A stretch of 64,000 nt of DNA from Erwinia aphidicola (GTDB taxonomy: Bacteria > Pseudomonadota > Gammaproteobacteria > Enterobacterales > Enterobacteriaceae): contig NZ_JAMKCQ010000003.1 in assembly GCF_024169515.1 (NCBI RefSeq), positions 25,903 to 89,902 on the forward strand, read 5' to 3'. The position numbers were made by a program, and so were the translations under genes. The notes under the pieces are model-generated. The model had not been told where the DNA came from. It saw nothing but the letters and a program-made list of their open reading frames with translations, and ran no database searches. Shown piece by piece: positions 8,913 through 17,639 of this stretch (positions are counted from its first letter, which is position 1; each line of letters begins with the position of its first letter).

Positions 8913-9305
8913 TCACCTGAAAACGAAACGGTTGGCAAAAAAGAAACCGATCACCAGACTTAACGCAGAAAAAATTATCAGCGTAAGGAAGGGATTGAGC
9001 ACCATTAAGTCCCCACACCAGCCGGTAAAGAGAGCGAAAAACGCCATAAAGCTGACCCACAATAGATAGCGCTTAAGCGACACAGGGCTACTGAACGTCC
9101 AGCGGGCGTTAATAAAAAAGCTCACCGTTACCGCGCAGGCAAAGGCGACTGCGTTGGCGCTGGCCTGATTAAAATGAAACAGGCTATAGCCGGTGAAAAA
9201 CACCAGCCAGTGCACCAGGGTATTAAGCCCCCCGGTTAAGCCATAGCGGATAAAGGTGATTGGAATACCGTAAACGGTACCTGCAGAAATGCCCTTATTA
9301 CCCAT
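8913..9305 (-). CDS. gtrA: GtrA-family bactoprenol-glucose flippase
   Basis: 130-residue GtrA/DPMS-type membrane protein with four hydrophobic segments. The signature RYGLTGGLNTLVHWLVF near residue 20 and FFINARWTFS near residue 65 are characteristic of the family. It would flip undecaprenyl-phosphate-glucose to the periplasm for GtrC. It is the first gene of the gtrABC operon, so the operon promoter should lie in the 184-bp gap 9306-9489 shared with the divergent DigH-like gene. gtr clusters are usually phage- or island-borne; here no phage genes flank it. Confidence 0.9.
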   Translation of the reverse strand: MGNKGISAGTVYGIPITFIRYGLTGGLNTLVHWLVFFTGYSLFHFNQASANAVAFACAVTVSFFINARWTFSSPVSLKRYLLWVSFMAFFALFTGWCGDLMVLNPFLTLIIFSALSLVIGFFFANRFVFR

Positions 9306-9507
9306 CGATATTCCTCAGGAACAGTCGCTGGCAAAACTGGTGATACACAAGCATAGCGGGGAATCTCATCATTCGCCGCGGAATATGTCTATAGCTAAAG
9401 CATTGACTTAATTTTGGATAATAAGAGAATGTTCGCTATCTCATCACCACCGTAATGAACCGGAGCACACCATCACCCGCCCTCGCCGCTTGCCATCGTT
9501 ATCCAGC

Positions 9508-10800
9508 ATGAAGACAGTTAGCACAGCCTGCGTAGCTCTCCTGCTGCTGGTCAGCTGCTCTTCGCAACCGCCAAAGTCGCTGGTTACTCCTTTCCCGGTG
9601 GTCACAAAGCCATTGCCGGTGGAACCGCAGCAGGGTCAGCCGCCGTTAAGAGGTGTCTGGTTGGCAACCGTTTCCCGCCTTGACTGGCCGCCGGTGGCCT
9701 CAGTCAATGCCAGCAGTGCCGCCGCGCGCATCAGCCAACAGCAGAAATCGCTGACCGATAAGCTGGATAAGATGAAAAGTCTCGGTGTCAACACCGTGTT
9801 TTTCCAGGTGAAACCGGACGGCACTGCGCTGTGGGCATCCAAAATACTGCCGTGGTCCGATATGCTGACGGGCGAGATTGGCAAGGATCCTGGCTACGAC
9901 CCGCTGCAGTTTATGCTGGATGAAGCTCACAAGCGCGGTATGAAAGTCCACGCCTGGCTCAACCCTTATCGCGTGGCGGTGAACACCAAAGCGTCCACCG
10001 TTGCTGAGTTAAACCGCACGCTGTCGCTGCATCCGGCCAGCGTTTACGTGCTGCATAAAGAGTGGATCCGCACCGCCGGTGACCGCTTTGTGCTGGACCC
10101 TGGCATCCCGGAGGCGCGTGACTGGATCACCAGCATCGTGGCCGAAGTGGTGGCGCGTTATCCCGTTGACGGCGTGCAGTTCGATGACTATTTCTATGCA
10201 GAATCCGCGGGTTCAATGCTCAACGACTCTCAGACCTTCCGGACCTATGGTCAGGGCTTTGCCAGCAAAGCGGACTGGCGGCGGCACAACACCCAGCAGC
10301 TGATCGAACAGGTATCACGCACCATCAAACAGCTGAAGCCTGACGTAGAGTTTGGCGTCAGTCCGGCGGGGGTATGGCGCAACCTTTCGCACGATGCGGC
10401 CGGCTCCGACACGCGCGGCGCGGCGGCATACGATGAAGCCTATGCCGATACTCGCCGCTGGGTGCAGCAGGGGCTGCTGGACTATATCGCCCCGCAGCTC
10501 TACTGGCCCTTTGCCCGCCAGGCGGCACGCTATGACGTGCTGGCAAAATGGTGGGCGGATGTGGTCAAGCCGACTCATACCCGCCTCTACATTGGCATCG
10601 CGCTGTATAAAGTGGGTGAGCCGTCAAAAAATGAACCTGACTGGATGATTGGCGGCGGCGTGCCCGAGCTAAAAAAACAGCTCGACCTGAACGAAGCTGT
10701 GCCGCAAATCAACGGCACCATCCTGTTCCGGGAAAACTACCTAAACCAGATGCAGACGCAGGAGGCGGTTAACTACCTCAGAGAACGCTGGGGCGAATAG
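9508..10800 (+). CDS. digH: DigH/YddW-like glycosyl hydrolase lipoprotein
   Basis: 430-residue lipoprotein of the GHL10 (former DUF187) family, which in E. coli cleaves denuded peptidoglycan strands at the septum. The ATG at 9508 is followed by a signal peptide with lipobox LLVSC; an in-frame TTG at 9490 is an alternative start. The catalytic barrel runs from GVWLATVSRLDWPP through PDGTALWASKILPWS, HAWLNPYR, DGVQFDDYFY and GVSPAGVWRN to APQLYWPF. Lipobox position and length agree with E. coli DigH (about 439 residues). It stands alone between gtrA and a cupin gene. Confidence 0.85.
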   Translation: MKTVSTACVALLLLVSCSSQPPKSLVTPFPVVTKPLPVEPQQGQPPLRGVWLATVSRLDWPPVASVNASSAAARISQQQKSLTDKLDKMKSLGVNTVFFQVKPDGTALWASKILPWSDMLTGEIGKDPGYDPLQFMLDEAHKRGMKVHAWLNPYRVAVNTKASTVAELNRTLSLHPASVYVLHKEWIRTAGDRFVLDPGIPEARDWITSIVAEVVARYPVDGVQFDDYFYAESAGSMLNDSQTFRTYGQGFASKADWRRHNTQQLIEQVSRTIKQLKPDVEFGVSPAGVWRNLSHDAAGSDTRGAAAYDEAYADTRRWVQQGLLDYIAPQLYWPFARQAARYDVLAKWWADVVKPTHTRLYIGIALYKVGEPSKNEPDWMIGGGVPELKKQLDLNEAVPQINGTILFRENYLNQMQTQEAVNYLRERWGE

Positions 10801-10990
10801 ATGGCAAAGTCAGGCCGCAAAAGTTTCTGCCAGAGGCACGCCGATTAACACACAAATGTGTTAACCGGCGGCTAATAATCCCGCCAATCTATTTGGTGCT
10901 TCTCTTATGCTGAGTAACCGTAGCAAGTAAAACCCTGAAATTTTTATCAGGTTACGCTCGCTGTATCACATTCACTAAAGGGAAAGTCCA

Positions 10991-11347
10991 ATGAAAGTAC
11001 AAAAGATTGAACAGCCAGCGGCTATAGAAGTGTTAGAACCCTGGGGTAGCGTTGACGGTCTGCCGGAAACGTCGCCAATTCAGCTGTCGGGTATTCAGAA
11101 AGTGATCCCGGGAAAAGAAGATATTGATACCGGTATTTTCGAGTGCAGCGCCGGCAGCTATCGCCGCTCGGTGAAGCAAGCCGAGATAATGCACTTTCTC
11201 GCCGGCAGCGGTTCCTTCACGCCGGACGGCGAAGAGACGTTGACCTTCAAAGCTGGCGATTCCTTTTTCTTCGAAGCGAACACCGCAGGTACCTGGGTGG
11301 TCGACACGCAGATGCGCAAACTCTACGTCATTTTTGATGCGAGCTAA
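10991..11347 (+). CDS. Cupin-domain protein
   Basis: 118-residue single-domain cupin resembling the DUF861/EutQ-type cupins. The barrel is seen in GIFECSAGSYRRS, EIMHFLAGSGSFTPDGEE and FKAGDSFFFEANTAGTW. The classic two-histidine metal motif is reduced: the histidine of EIMHF is present but the second is not, so binding of a small molecule without metal catalysis is possible. AAAGGGAAAG precedes the ATG. It sits 63 bp before the thioredoxin-like gene and may be cotranscribed. The substrate is unknown. Confidence 0.8.
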   Translation: MKVQKIEQPAAIEVLEPWGSVDGLPETSPIQLSGIQKVIPGKEDIDTGIFECSAGSYRRSVKQAEIMHFLAGSGSFTPDGEETLTFKAGDSFFFEANTAGTWVVDTQMRKLYVIFDAS

Positions 11348-11410
11348 TTTCTGCCCCCACTCCTGCTATTATTCGTGAATCATTTCGCAATACCGGATAG
11401 GAGAAATAGC

Positions 11411-11911
11411 GTGGCAGATTTCAACACCCTCATTGAGAACAGCGTTGGCTATGAAGAGTTCGTCAGCCAGGGGACAGCGCAGGAGATCGCGCAGCTGCGG
11501 ATTGAGCAGGAGAAAACCACTCGACCGGACTTTCTCAGTCAGGAAACCACCGCGGATATCGCGGCGCTCTCAGGAAAATTCGTGATCCTGGCGGCCGCAG
11601 AGATGTGGTGCCCGGACTGCCAGCGCAATATGCCGGCAATTAACGCGCTGTGCGAGCGCTATCCTGATGCTCAGCTGGCCGTGATCACCCGCGATCAGTC
11701 AGAGTCACTGTTCAAACAGCAGTTCAGTCTGGATAAAGTACGCATCCCGTTTGCCGCAGTGCTGGATGCACAGCTTTCCCCACTGGGTGCGTTTGTCGAG
11801 CGGCCAAAGTCGCTACAAAGCGGCGGTGAAGAGGCCCTGCTCGCCTACAGGCGCGGCGAGCGTCTGGCCGATACGCTTGAAGAGATTGTCAGCATTATGC
11901 GTCAAAACTAA
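11411..11911 (+). CDS. Thioredoxin-like protein with CPDC motif
   Basis: 166-residue thioredoxin-fold protein with the active-site-like motif EMWCPDCQRNMPAI near residue 73. No signal peptide is seen, so it is probably cytoplasmic. GGAGAAATAGC precedes a GTG at 11411; an in-frame GTG at 11375 lacks a ribosome site. The domain resembles the Thioredoxin_9 group rather than TrxA. Partner and substrate are unknown. Confidence 0.8.
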   Translation: MADFNTLIENSVGYEEFVSQGTAQEIAQLRIEQEKTTRPDFLSQETTADIAALSGKFVILAAAEMWCPDCQRNMPAINALCERYPDAQLAVITRDQSESLFKQQFSLDKVRIPFAAVLDAQLSPLGAFVERPKSLQSGGEEALLAYRRGERLADTLEEIVSIMRQN

Positions 11912-12066
11912 TCATTTCCTGTCCCGGCCCGTCCAACGCGGCGCCGGGTTTGCCTTCCCTTCAACCCGCTTCTTTTTCGCTGTAACTCCTCATAAGTCAC
12001 TGTAAATAGTGAAAAGTAATACTCTGCCACTCATGCTGACAAAAATTTTACAATGATAATCTTAAA

Positions 12067-12085
12067 GAAAATGATTATCATCTGC
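12067..12085. promoter_or_regulatory. Fur box upstream of fhuE
   Basis: GAAAATGATTATCATCTGC matches the 19-bp Fur consensus (GATAATGATAATCATTATC) at 14 positions, and a partial further ATGATAAT lies just upstream at 12053-12060. It is about 100 bp before fhuE, so iron repression of the fhuE-fhuD operon is expected. Confidence 0.75.
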
Positions 12086-12182
12086 ATTGCGATTTCCATG
12101 CTAGCGAGATTTAATGTCGCCAAAATGGGCACGCCGCCAATAAACGCCATACCAAAAAAATAATGCTTCCGCGTGGGGAACG

Positions 12183-14360
12183 ATGATGTCTTTTAATTTC
12201 AGGGAAAACAATGCACGGCGCATGCCGTACATGGCGACAACTTTTGCCGTCTCGCTGCTGGCACTGGCGATCAACTCATTGCTTCATCCGGCGCAGGCCG
12301 CCAGTGAGGAAACGGCTGTCGCCCAGCCCGATCTGGTGGTCGATGCCACAGTTGATAATGCCGCCGATGAGCAGCAGGACTACAGCGTTAAAACTACGCG
12401 CGCAGGCACCAAAATGCTGCTGACGCCGCGCGATGTGCCGCAGTCGGTCAGCGTCGTGACCGGGCAGCGCATGCAGGATCAAGATCTGCAATCAGTGGGT
12501 GACGTGCTGAATAATACTACCGGCGTCTCCGCCGAAATTATCGACAGTGAACGCTCGGCCTACTTCGCCCGTGGATTCCAGATAACCAACTACACATTCG
12601 ACGATATCCCGACTTCCGCCAGCGATAACTGGAACTATGGCGATGCCGGGGAAGATACGGCGATTTATGACCGCATCGAGATAGTGCGCGGTTCCACCGG
12701 GCTGATGACTGGCGCGGGTAGCCCGGCGGCGTCGGTCAATATGGTGCGCAAGCACGCCGACAGTAAAGAATTTACCGGCAACCTCAGCTCCAGCTACGGC
12801 AGCTGGAATAAGCAGCGTTACGTTGCGGACGTTTCCGGTCCGCTGAACGAGGCTGGCAGCGTGCGTGGACGCGTGATAGCGGGTTATCAGGATCAGGACA
12901 GCTCGCTGGACCGCTACCACAAAAGCAAAAAATTCCTTTATGGCGTAATCGATGCTGACGTAACCGATAACAGCACCGTATCGCTGGGCTACGATTATCA
13001 GCAGAGCAATACAGGCAATCCGACCTGGGGCGGGTTGCCAACCTGGTACAGCAACGGCTCACGCACTGGCTATGACCGCAGTACCAATCCGGCGGCCGAC
13101 TGGGCACGTTACAGCCTCGATTCACGTAAGGTGTTTGCAAACGTAACGCACGATTTCAATAACGGCTGGAATTTCCGCGTCAATGCCACGCACGCCGAAC
13201 AAACTTTCAACGACAAGCTGCTCTACGTGATGGATTTCCCGGACGTGGTCACCGGGCAAGGCACCTCGGGCTTTGGCAGCCTTGATCGCGGTAAGCGAAA
13301 GCTGGATTCAATCGATACTTACGCCAGCGGGCCATTCGAACTGTTCGGCCGCCAGCATCAGATGATGGCCGGGGTCAGCTACAGCCGCCAGCACAATGCC
13401 ACCTACAGTGCCGACGGCGCCCTCGACAGCAGCCAGATGGGCAGCTTCAACGATGCATGGAGCGGCAACGTGGCCGAACCTGAGTGGGGAGACTGGTATC
13501 AGAATGCTGACGACGTGGTGCGCCAGAAATCGGCTTATAGCGCCGCCCGTTTCTCACTGGCCGATCCCCTGTCGCTGATCCTCGGCGCGCGCTATACCCA
13601 GTGGAGCACTAACGGCAGCAGTGGTGACGTGACTAAAAACAACATCACTCCTTACGGTGGGCTGGTGTATGACATCAACGAAAGCTGGTCCGCCTACGCC
13701 AGCTACACCTCCATCTTCCAGCCGCAAACCTATCGCAACAGAGACGGTCGCTACCTCGACCCGGTTAACGGAAAAAGTTATGAAACCGGACTGAAATCCG
13801 CGTGGATGGATGGCCGCCTGACGGCAACGGTGGCGGTATTCCGCATTGAGCAGGAAAATGCTGCGCAAACCGACGGCAGCAACTTCGTTAACGGCAGCAG
13901 CGAACAGGCGTATATCAGCACGCGAGGGGCCGTAAGCAAAGGCGCAGAGTTTGAACTCAACGGCGCGTTAACCGATAACCTGCAGATGACCTTTGGCGCC
14001 ACGCGCTATGTGGCCAAAACAGAGAGCGGCCGTTACAACAGCAATATGCCGCAGACTTCGTTCAAGCTATTCAGCCGCTACCAGTTGCCGATGCTGCGCG
14101 ACCTGACAGTCGGTGGCGGCATCAACTGGCAGAACCGCACCTACCAGGATGCTACCGGGCCGGACGGGGAAACCCAGCGTGTCTATCAGAGCAGCTATCC
14201 GCTGGCTAACCTGTTTGCCCGCTATCAGGCAACGAAGCAGGTGGCAGTGCAGGCCAACATCAACAACCTGTTTGACCGCAGTTACTATGCCTGGGCCAGC
14301 GACTATACGCTGTACGGCGAACCGCGTAACTACTCTGTCAGCCTCACCTATGCTTTCTGA
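12183..14360 (+). CDS. fhuE: FhuE-like TonB-dependent receptor for ferric hydroxamates
   Basis: 725-residue outer-membrane receptor, same size as E. coli FhuE (729), which imports ferric coprogen and rhodotorulic acid. The signal peptide ends HPAQA. The plug domain shows TPRDVPQSVSVVTGQRM, YFARGFQI and DRIEIVRGSTGLMTGAG. The barrel shares long blocks with FhuE, including PTWGGLP, FELFGRQHQMM and SWSAYASYTSIFQPQ, and ends in the usual terminal phenylalanine (LTYAF). GGGGAA lies before tandem ATGs at 12183 and 12186. It overlaps fhuD by 11 bp, so receptor and binding protein are coupled. Confidence 0.92.
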   Translation: MMSFNFRENNARRMPYMATTFAVSLLALAINSLLHPAQAASEETAVAQPDLVVDATVDNAADEQQDYSVKTTRAGTKMLLTPRDVPQSVSVVTGQRMQDQDLQSVGDVLNNTTGVSAEIIDSERSAYFARGFQITNYTFDDIPTSASDNWNYGDAGEDTAIYDRIEIVRGSTGLMTGAGSPAASVNMVRKHADSKEFTGNLSSSYGSWNKQRYVADVSGPLNEAGSVRGRVIAGYQDQDSSLDRYHKSKKFLYGVIDADVTDNSTVSLGYDYQQSNTGNPTWGGLPTWYSNGSRTGYDRSTNPAADWARYSLDSRKVFANVTHDFNNGWNFRVNATHAEQTFNDKLLYVMDFPDVVTGQGTSGFGSLDRGKRKLDSIDTYASGPFELFGRQHQMMAGVSYSRQHNATYSADGALDSSQMGSFNDAWSGNVAEPEWGDWYQNADDVVRQKSAYSAARFSLADPLSLILGARYTQWSTNGSSGDVTKNNITPYGGLVYDINESWSAYASYTSIFQPQTYRNRDGRYLDPVNGKSYETGLKSAWMDGRLTATVAVFRIEQENAAQTDGSNFVNGSSEQAYISTRGAVSKGAEFELNGALTDNLQMTFGATRYVAKTESGRYNSNMPQTSFKLFSRYQLPMLRDLTVGGGINWQNRTYQDATGPDGETQRVYQSSYPLANLFARYQATKQVAVQANINNLFDRSYYAWASDYTLYGEPRNYSVSLTYAF

Positions 14361-15270
14361 TAAGCGCTTCCCCCGGTTCACTGCCGGGGAGATTGACCAT
14401 CGGCGGCGGCAGCTATTGATCGCGCTGGCGCTGGCCCCCTGGCTGACGGGATTACCCGCCCGCGCTGCGCTGCCAGAGCCGCGCATTATCGCCCTCGAAT
14501 GGCTGCCGTTGGAGATGCTGTTTGCCCTTGGCGTGCTGCCAATTGCCGCAGCGGATACCCACGAGTATCGCCTGTGGGTGAAGGAACCCGCCCTGCCCGC
14601 CAGCGTGCTCGACATCGGGCTGCGTTCAGAGCCTAACCTCGAATTTATGGCGCAGCTTAAACCGGACCTGATTGTTTATTCGCAGGGTTACGGGCCGCAC
14701 GCGCAGCAATTGCAGAAGATCGCCCCGACGATGGAGTTAGCTTTTATTGATGAGGAAGGCCAGCCCCTGGCTAAAGTGCGCAGCGGATTGCTGGGGCTGG
14801 CTGAGCGCTTAGGGAAAATGGCAGAAGCCAGAACACATCTGGCGTGGTTTGACCAACAGCTGGCGCAGGCCCGCGACCAGCTGGTAGCCTGGCGCCAACA
14901 GCCGCTGCTGGTTTTTACACTGCTCGATGAACGCCACGTGGTGATCCTCGGTAAACGCAGCCTGTTCGGCAACGTGATGCAGCAGCTGGGCATAGAGAAT
15001 GCCTGGCAGCAGCAGGACAGTTTCTGGGGAACGGCAACGGTGGGAATTGAGCATCTGGCAAAGCTGCCAGCACTGCGGGCGGTGTGTCTCGATCATGGAG
15101 ATGAAGGCTTGCGCAGCCGCGTCAGCGCTTCGCCGCTGTGGCAGGCTCTTCCTTTTGTGCGCCAGAGGTCGCTGCGAACGGTTCCGGCTATCTGGATATT
15201 TGGCTCAACCCTGGCGGCTCTGCGCTTCACTCATATGCTGCAACAGCTGGACAGAATCTGGCAAAACTAA
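14350..15270 (+). CDS. fhuD: FhuD-like hydroxamate siderophore-binding protein
   Basis: 306-residue periplasmic binding protein delivering ferric hydroxamates to an inner-membrane permease. It has an N-terminal RRRQLLIALALAPW that resembles a twin-arginine signal and matches the RRRLLTAMALSP of E. coli FhuD. Shared blocks include IIALEWLPLEMLFALGVLP, YRLWVKEPALP, LRSEPNLEF, SLFGNVMQQLGI and TPLWQAMPFVR-like SPLWQALPFVR. The ATG at 14350 overlaps the fhuE stop. No fhuB or fhuC is present here, so import must use a permease and ATPase encoded elsewhere. Confidence 0.92.
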   Translation: MLSDKRFPRFTAGEIDHRRRQLLIALALAPWLTGLPARAALPEPRIIALEWLPLEMLFALGVLPIAAADTHEYRLWVKEPALPASVLDIGLRSEPNLEFMAQLKPDLIVYSQGYGPHAQQLQKIAPTMELAFIDEEGQPLAKVRSGLLGLAERLGKMAEARTHLAWFDQQLAQARDQLVAWRQQPLLVFTLLDERHVVILGKRSLFGNVMQQLGIENAWQQQDSFWGTATVGIEHLAKLPALRAVCLDHGDEGLRSRVSASPLWQALPFVRQRSLRTVPAIWIFGSTLAALRFTHMLQQLDRIWQN

Positions 15271-15297
15271 CGCTATCCGGCAAAGACGGATAGCGTT
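15269..15297. terminator. Hairpin terminator after fhuD
   Basis: AACGCTATCCG and CGGATAGCGTT form an 11-bp perfect stem with loop GCAAAGA starting at the fhuD stop codon. It lies between the convergent fhuD and osmB-like genes and could serve both, though T-runs are short. Confidence 0.7.
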
Positions 15298-15302
15298 ATT
15301 GA

Positions 15303-15512
15303 TTAACGACTGACTTCGTGGCCGATAACGCCACCGATCGCCGCACCGCCCAGGGTTCCCCAGGTGCTACCGCCGGTCAGCACTGCGCCACCCACCGCAC
15401 CGACACCGGCGCCGATAGCGGTATTCCTGCCACGATGAGACATGCCACACGCCGTCAGTGAAAACGTGACCAGCAGAACAACGGCAACAGTACAGCTGCG
15501 TTTTAAAAGCAT
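15303..15512 (-). CDS. osmB: OsmB-like glycine-zipper lipoprotein
   Basis: 69-residue small lipoprotein. The signal peptide ends in lipobox LTAC, then RGRNTAIGAGVGAVGGAVL and LGGAAIGGVIGHEV follow, a glycine-zipper pattern almost the same as E. coli OsmB (72 residues), an osmotically and RpoS-induced envelope protein. GAGGT precedes the ATG at 15512. The 340-bp gap upstream (15513-15855) has no gene and should hold the promoters of this gene and of the divergent phosphodiesterase gene. Confidence 0.87.
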   Translation of the reverse strand: MLLKRSCTVAVVLLVTFSLTACGMSHRGRNTAIGAGVGAVGGAVLTGGSTWGTLGGAAIGGVIGHEVSR

Positions 15513-15855
15513 TCAAGACCTCATCACCATTAGAATTAATGGAAGGTAAAAGTGTTAATTATGATTTTTCTGGTGCCAGAAGACGGGGTCGTGCCCTCTC
15601 CCCGGCGCAGGAAATTTACTGCTTATCCCAGTTTTGCGACAGGTAAAAAATCCTATTTCAGTACCAGCTTTTGTTGGTTACCTGTTTAGCGATCGCCCGG
15701 CGTTAATTTTGTGATACTCCCGGCGTAAAGGGCGTGAAAAATTCGTTGATTAAATAATTTCATCAAGTTATCAATAAAGACTTTCCTTCGCTTGCCGATA
15801 CTCGATCTCATCTGGCTGCGCTTTGGGCCAACAACTCTTAATGTGAAGCGTAATC

Positions 15856-17637
15856 ATGAGCGGGACTTTTAGTAGCGACGATGCCAAACGTCTGGCTGCC
15901 CTGGAGATGTTGAAATCCGAGGATGTGGCGCGCGATGATATTTTAAAAAAATTCAGCCAGCTGGCCAGCGAACTGCTGGAAATCCCGGGCGGCTTCGTAT
16001 CGGTTCTGGACGATGAAAACCAGTACATTAAAGCGGCCTGCAACTTCGATCTGAAACAGACCTCGCTGCAGGATGCGTTCTGCCGCCACACGCTGGAGCT
16101 GGATGACGTGCTGGTTTGTGCTGATACGCATCTTGATCCACGCTTCAGCGCGCATCCTCTGACGCTTGGCGCGCCCTTTATCCGTTTCTATGCCGGCGCC
16201 CCGCTGCGCAACCGTGAAGGCATCATCATCGGCACGCTGTGCGTCACGGATACCCAGCCGCATGCCTTCAGCGCAGACAAAGCCGCGCTGCTGGCACTGC
16301 TAGCAGGCCTGGTGGTGGGCTACCTCGATGCCTGGTATATCACCGGCTATCAGGATGTCGTCACGCAGCTGCCTAACCGCCAGCGGCTGCTGAAGGATAT
16401 TGAACTGCTGCAGCAGGCGGGCAATAGCGAACCGCATAATCTGACGCTGATTGACTGCATTGATATGCCGCGCGCCTATGAGATCGCCCGTTCGGTAGGA
16501 ATGAATGCGGTGGAAACCCTGCTCAAAGAGATGGCAGCCACGCTGCGCACCCGCCTGCGTTTGGACAGTGATGATGTGCTGTACACCGTTGCACTGGGCC
16601 GCTTTGCCCTGCTGAGCGACAAGCCCGACGCACCCAGTGGACGTGAGCTCAGCCAGCGCCTCGGCGGCATTCGCGCACAGATTTTCGATAATATTACGGT
16701 TGATGCCAAACCGTATCTCGGGGAAGTCAGCTTTGTTCCGGTCGATTCGCAAGTTTCGGAAGTGTTGCGCCGCGCAGTCAGTGCACTGCATGAAGCCATC
16801 AGCCTGAAGCAGAACTATATGGCGTATAACGCCGATAGCGATGGGCGCAGAAATCAGAGCTTCCGCCTGCTAAACGACCTGGCCGCAGCGCTACGCGGCA
16901 CGCCGGGGCTTTATCTGGTCTATCAGCCACAAATCTCGCTGCGCAACGGCAAACCCGTCGGACTGGAAACGCTGCTGCGCTGGGATCATCCGCTTTACGG
17001 CAATATTCCGCCTGACGAATTTATCCCTCTGGCTGCACAAACCAACCTAATGGAGGAGCTGACCGACTGGGTGTTAGACCATACGCTGGCGCAGCTCAAA
17101 CTGTGGCGGAGTAAAGGGCTGAACCTACCGGCGTCGGTAAATCTGTGCGTCAGCGATTTTTCGCGCCCGGACTTCGCCAATAAGCTGGAAGAGAAGCTAC
17201 TGCGTGCAGGATTGCAGGCTGAAGATCTCAATCTTGAATGTCTGGAAACCGAGCAGGTGCTGGAGAGCGCCGAGGCGCGGCGCGGGCTGGATATGCTGAA
17301 GCTACGCGGCTTTCGCATCGCGCTGGATGATTTCGGATCCGGTTACAGCAACATCAACACGCTGCGCCGCATCCCGGTTGACGTTATCAAGCTCGACCGT
17401 TCGCTGATCCAGCAGCTGTCGCACGATCCGGCCAGCGAGGTGATAGCCCGCCACGTGATCACCATGCTGAAAGAGCTGGAGTATGTGGTGCTGGCCGAAG
17501 GGGTGGAGGATCTGCAAACCCTGGCATCACTGCAGCGATTAGGCTGCGATGAAATCCAGGGTTTTTATTACTCACGCCCGCTGATACCGGAAGGCCTGGA
17601 GAGCTGGCTCAGCCGCTATTACCCGCAGGCCAGCTAA
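15856..17637 (+). CDS. GAF-GGDEF(degenerate)-EAL cyclic-di-GMP phosphodiesterase
   Basis: 593-residue soluble signalling protein. Residues about 25-155 form a GAF sensor domain (ending RFYAGAPLRNREGIIIGTLCV). Residues about 165-320 are a GGDEF-like domain without the signature: the site reads LGRFALLSD, so it should not synthesise c-di-GMP. The EAL domain (about 335-590) has LETLLRW in the EAL position, VNLCV, LECLETEQV, LDDFGSGYSN, IKLDRSLI, LAEGVE and QGFYYSRP, retaining the metal and catalytic residues, so hydrolysis of c-di-GMP is likely. The ligand of the GAF domain is unknown. Monocistronic, convergent with sad. Confidence 0.88.
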   Translation: MSGTFSSDDAKRLAALEMLKSEDVARDDILKKFSQLASELLEIPGGFVSVLDDENQYIKAACNFDLKQTSLQDAFCRHTLELDDVLVCADTHLDPRFSAHPLTLGAPFIRFYAGAPLRNREGIIIGTLCVTDTQPHAFSADKAALLALLAGLVVGYLDAWYITGYQDVVTQLPNRQRLLKDIELLQQAGNSEPHNLTLIDCIDMPRAYEIARSVGMNAVETLLKEMAATLRTRLRLDSDDVLYTVALGRFALLSDKPDAPSGRELSQRLGGIRAQIFDNITVDAKPYLGEVSFVPVDSQVSEVLRRAVSALHEAISLKQNYMAYNADSDGRRNQSFRLLNDLAAALRGTPGLYLVYQPQISLRNGKPVGLETLLRWDHPLYGNIPPDEFIPLAAQTNLMEELTDWVLDHTLAQLKLWRSKGLNLPASVNLCVSDFSRPDFANKLEEKLLRAGLQAEDLNLECLETEQVLESAEARRGLDMLKLRGFRIALDDFGSGYSNINTLRRIPVDVIKLDRSLIQQLSHDPASEVIARHVITMLKELEYVVLAEGVEDLQTLASLQRLGCDEIQGFYYSRPLIPEGLESWLSRYYPQAS

Positions 17638-17639
17638 GA

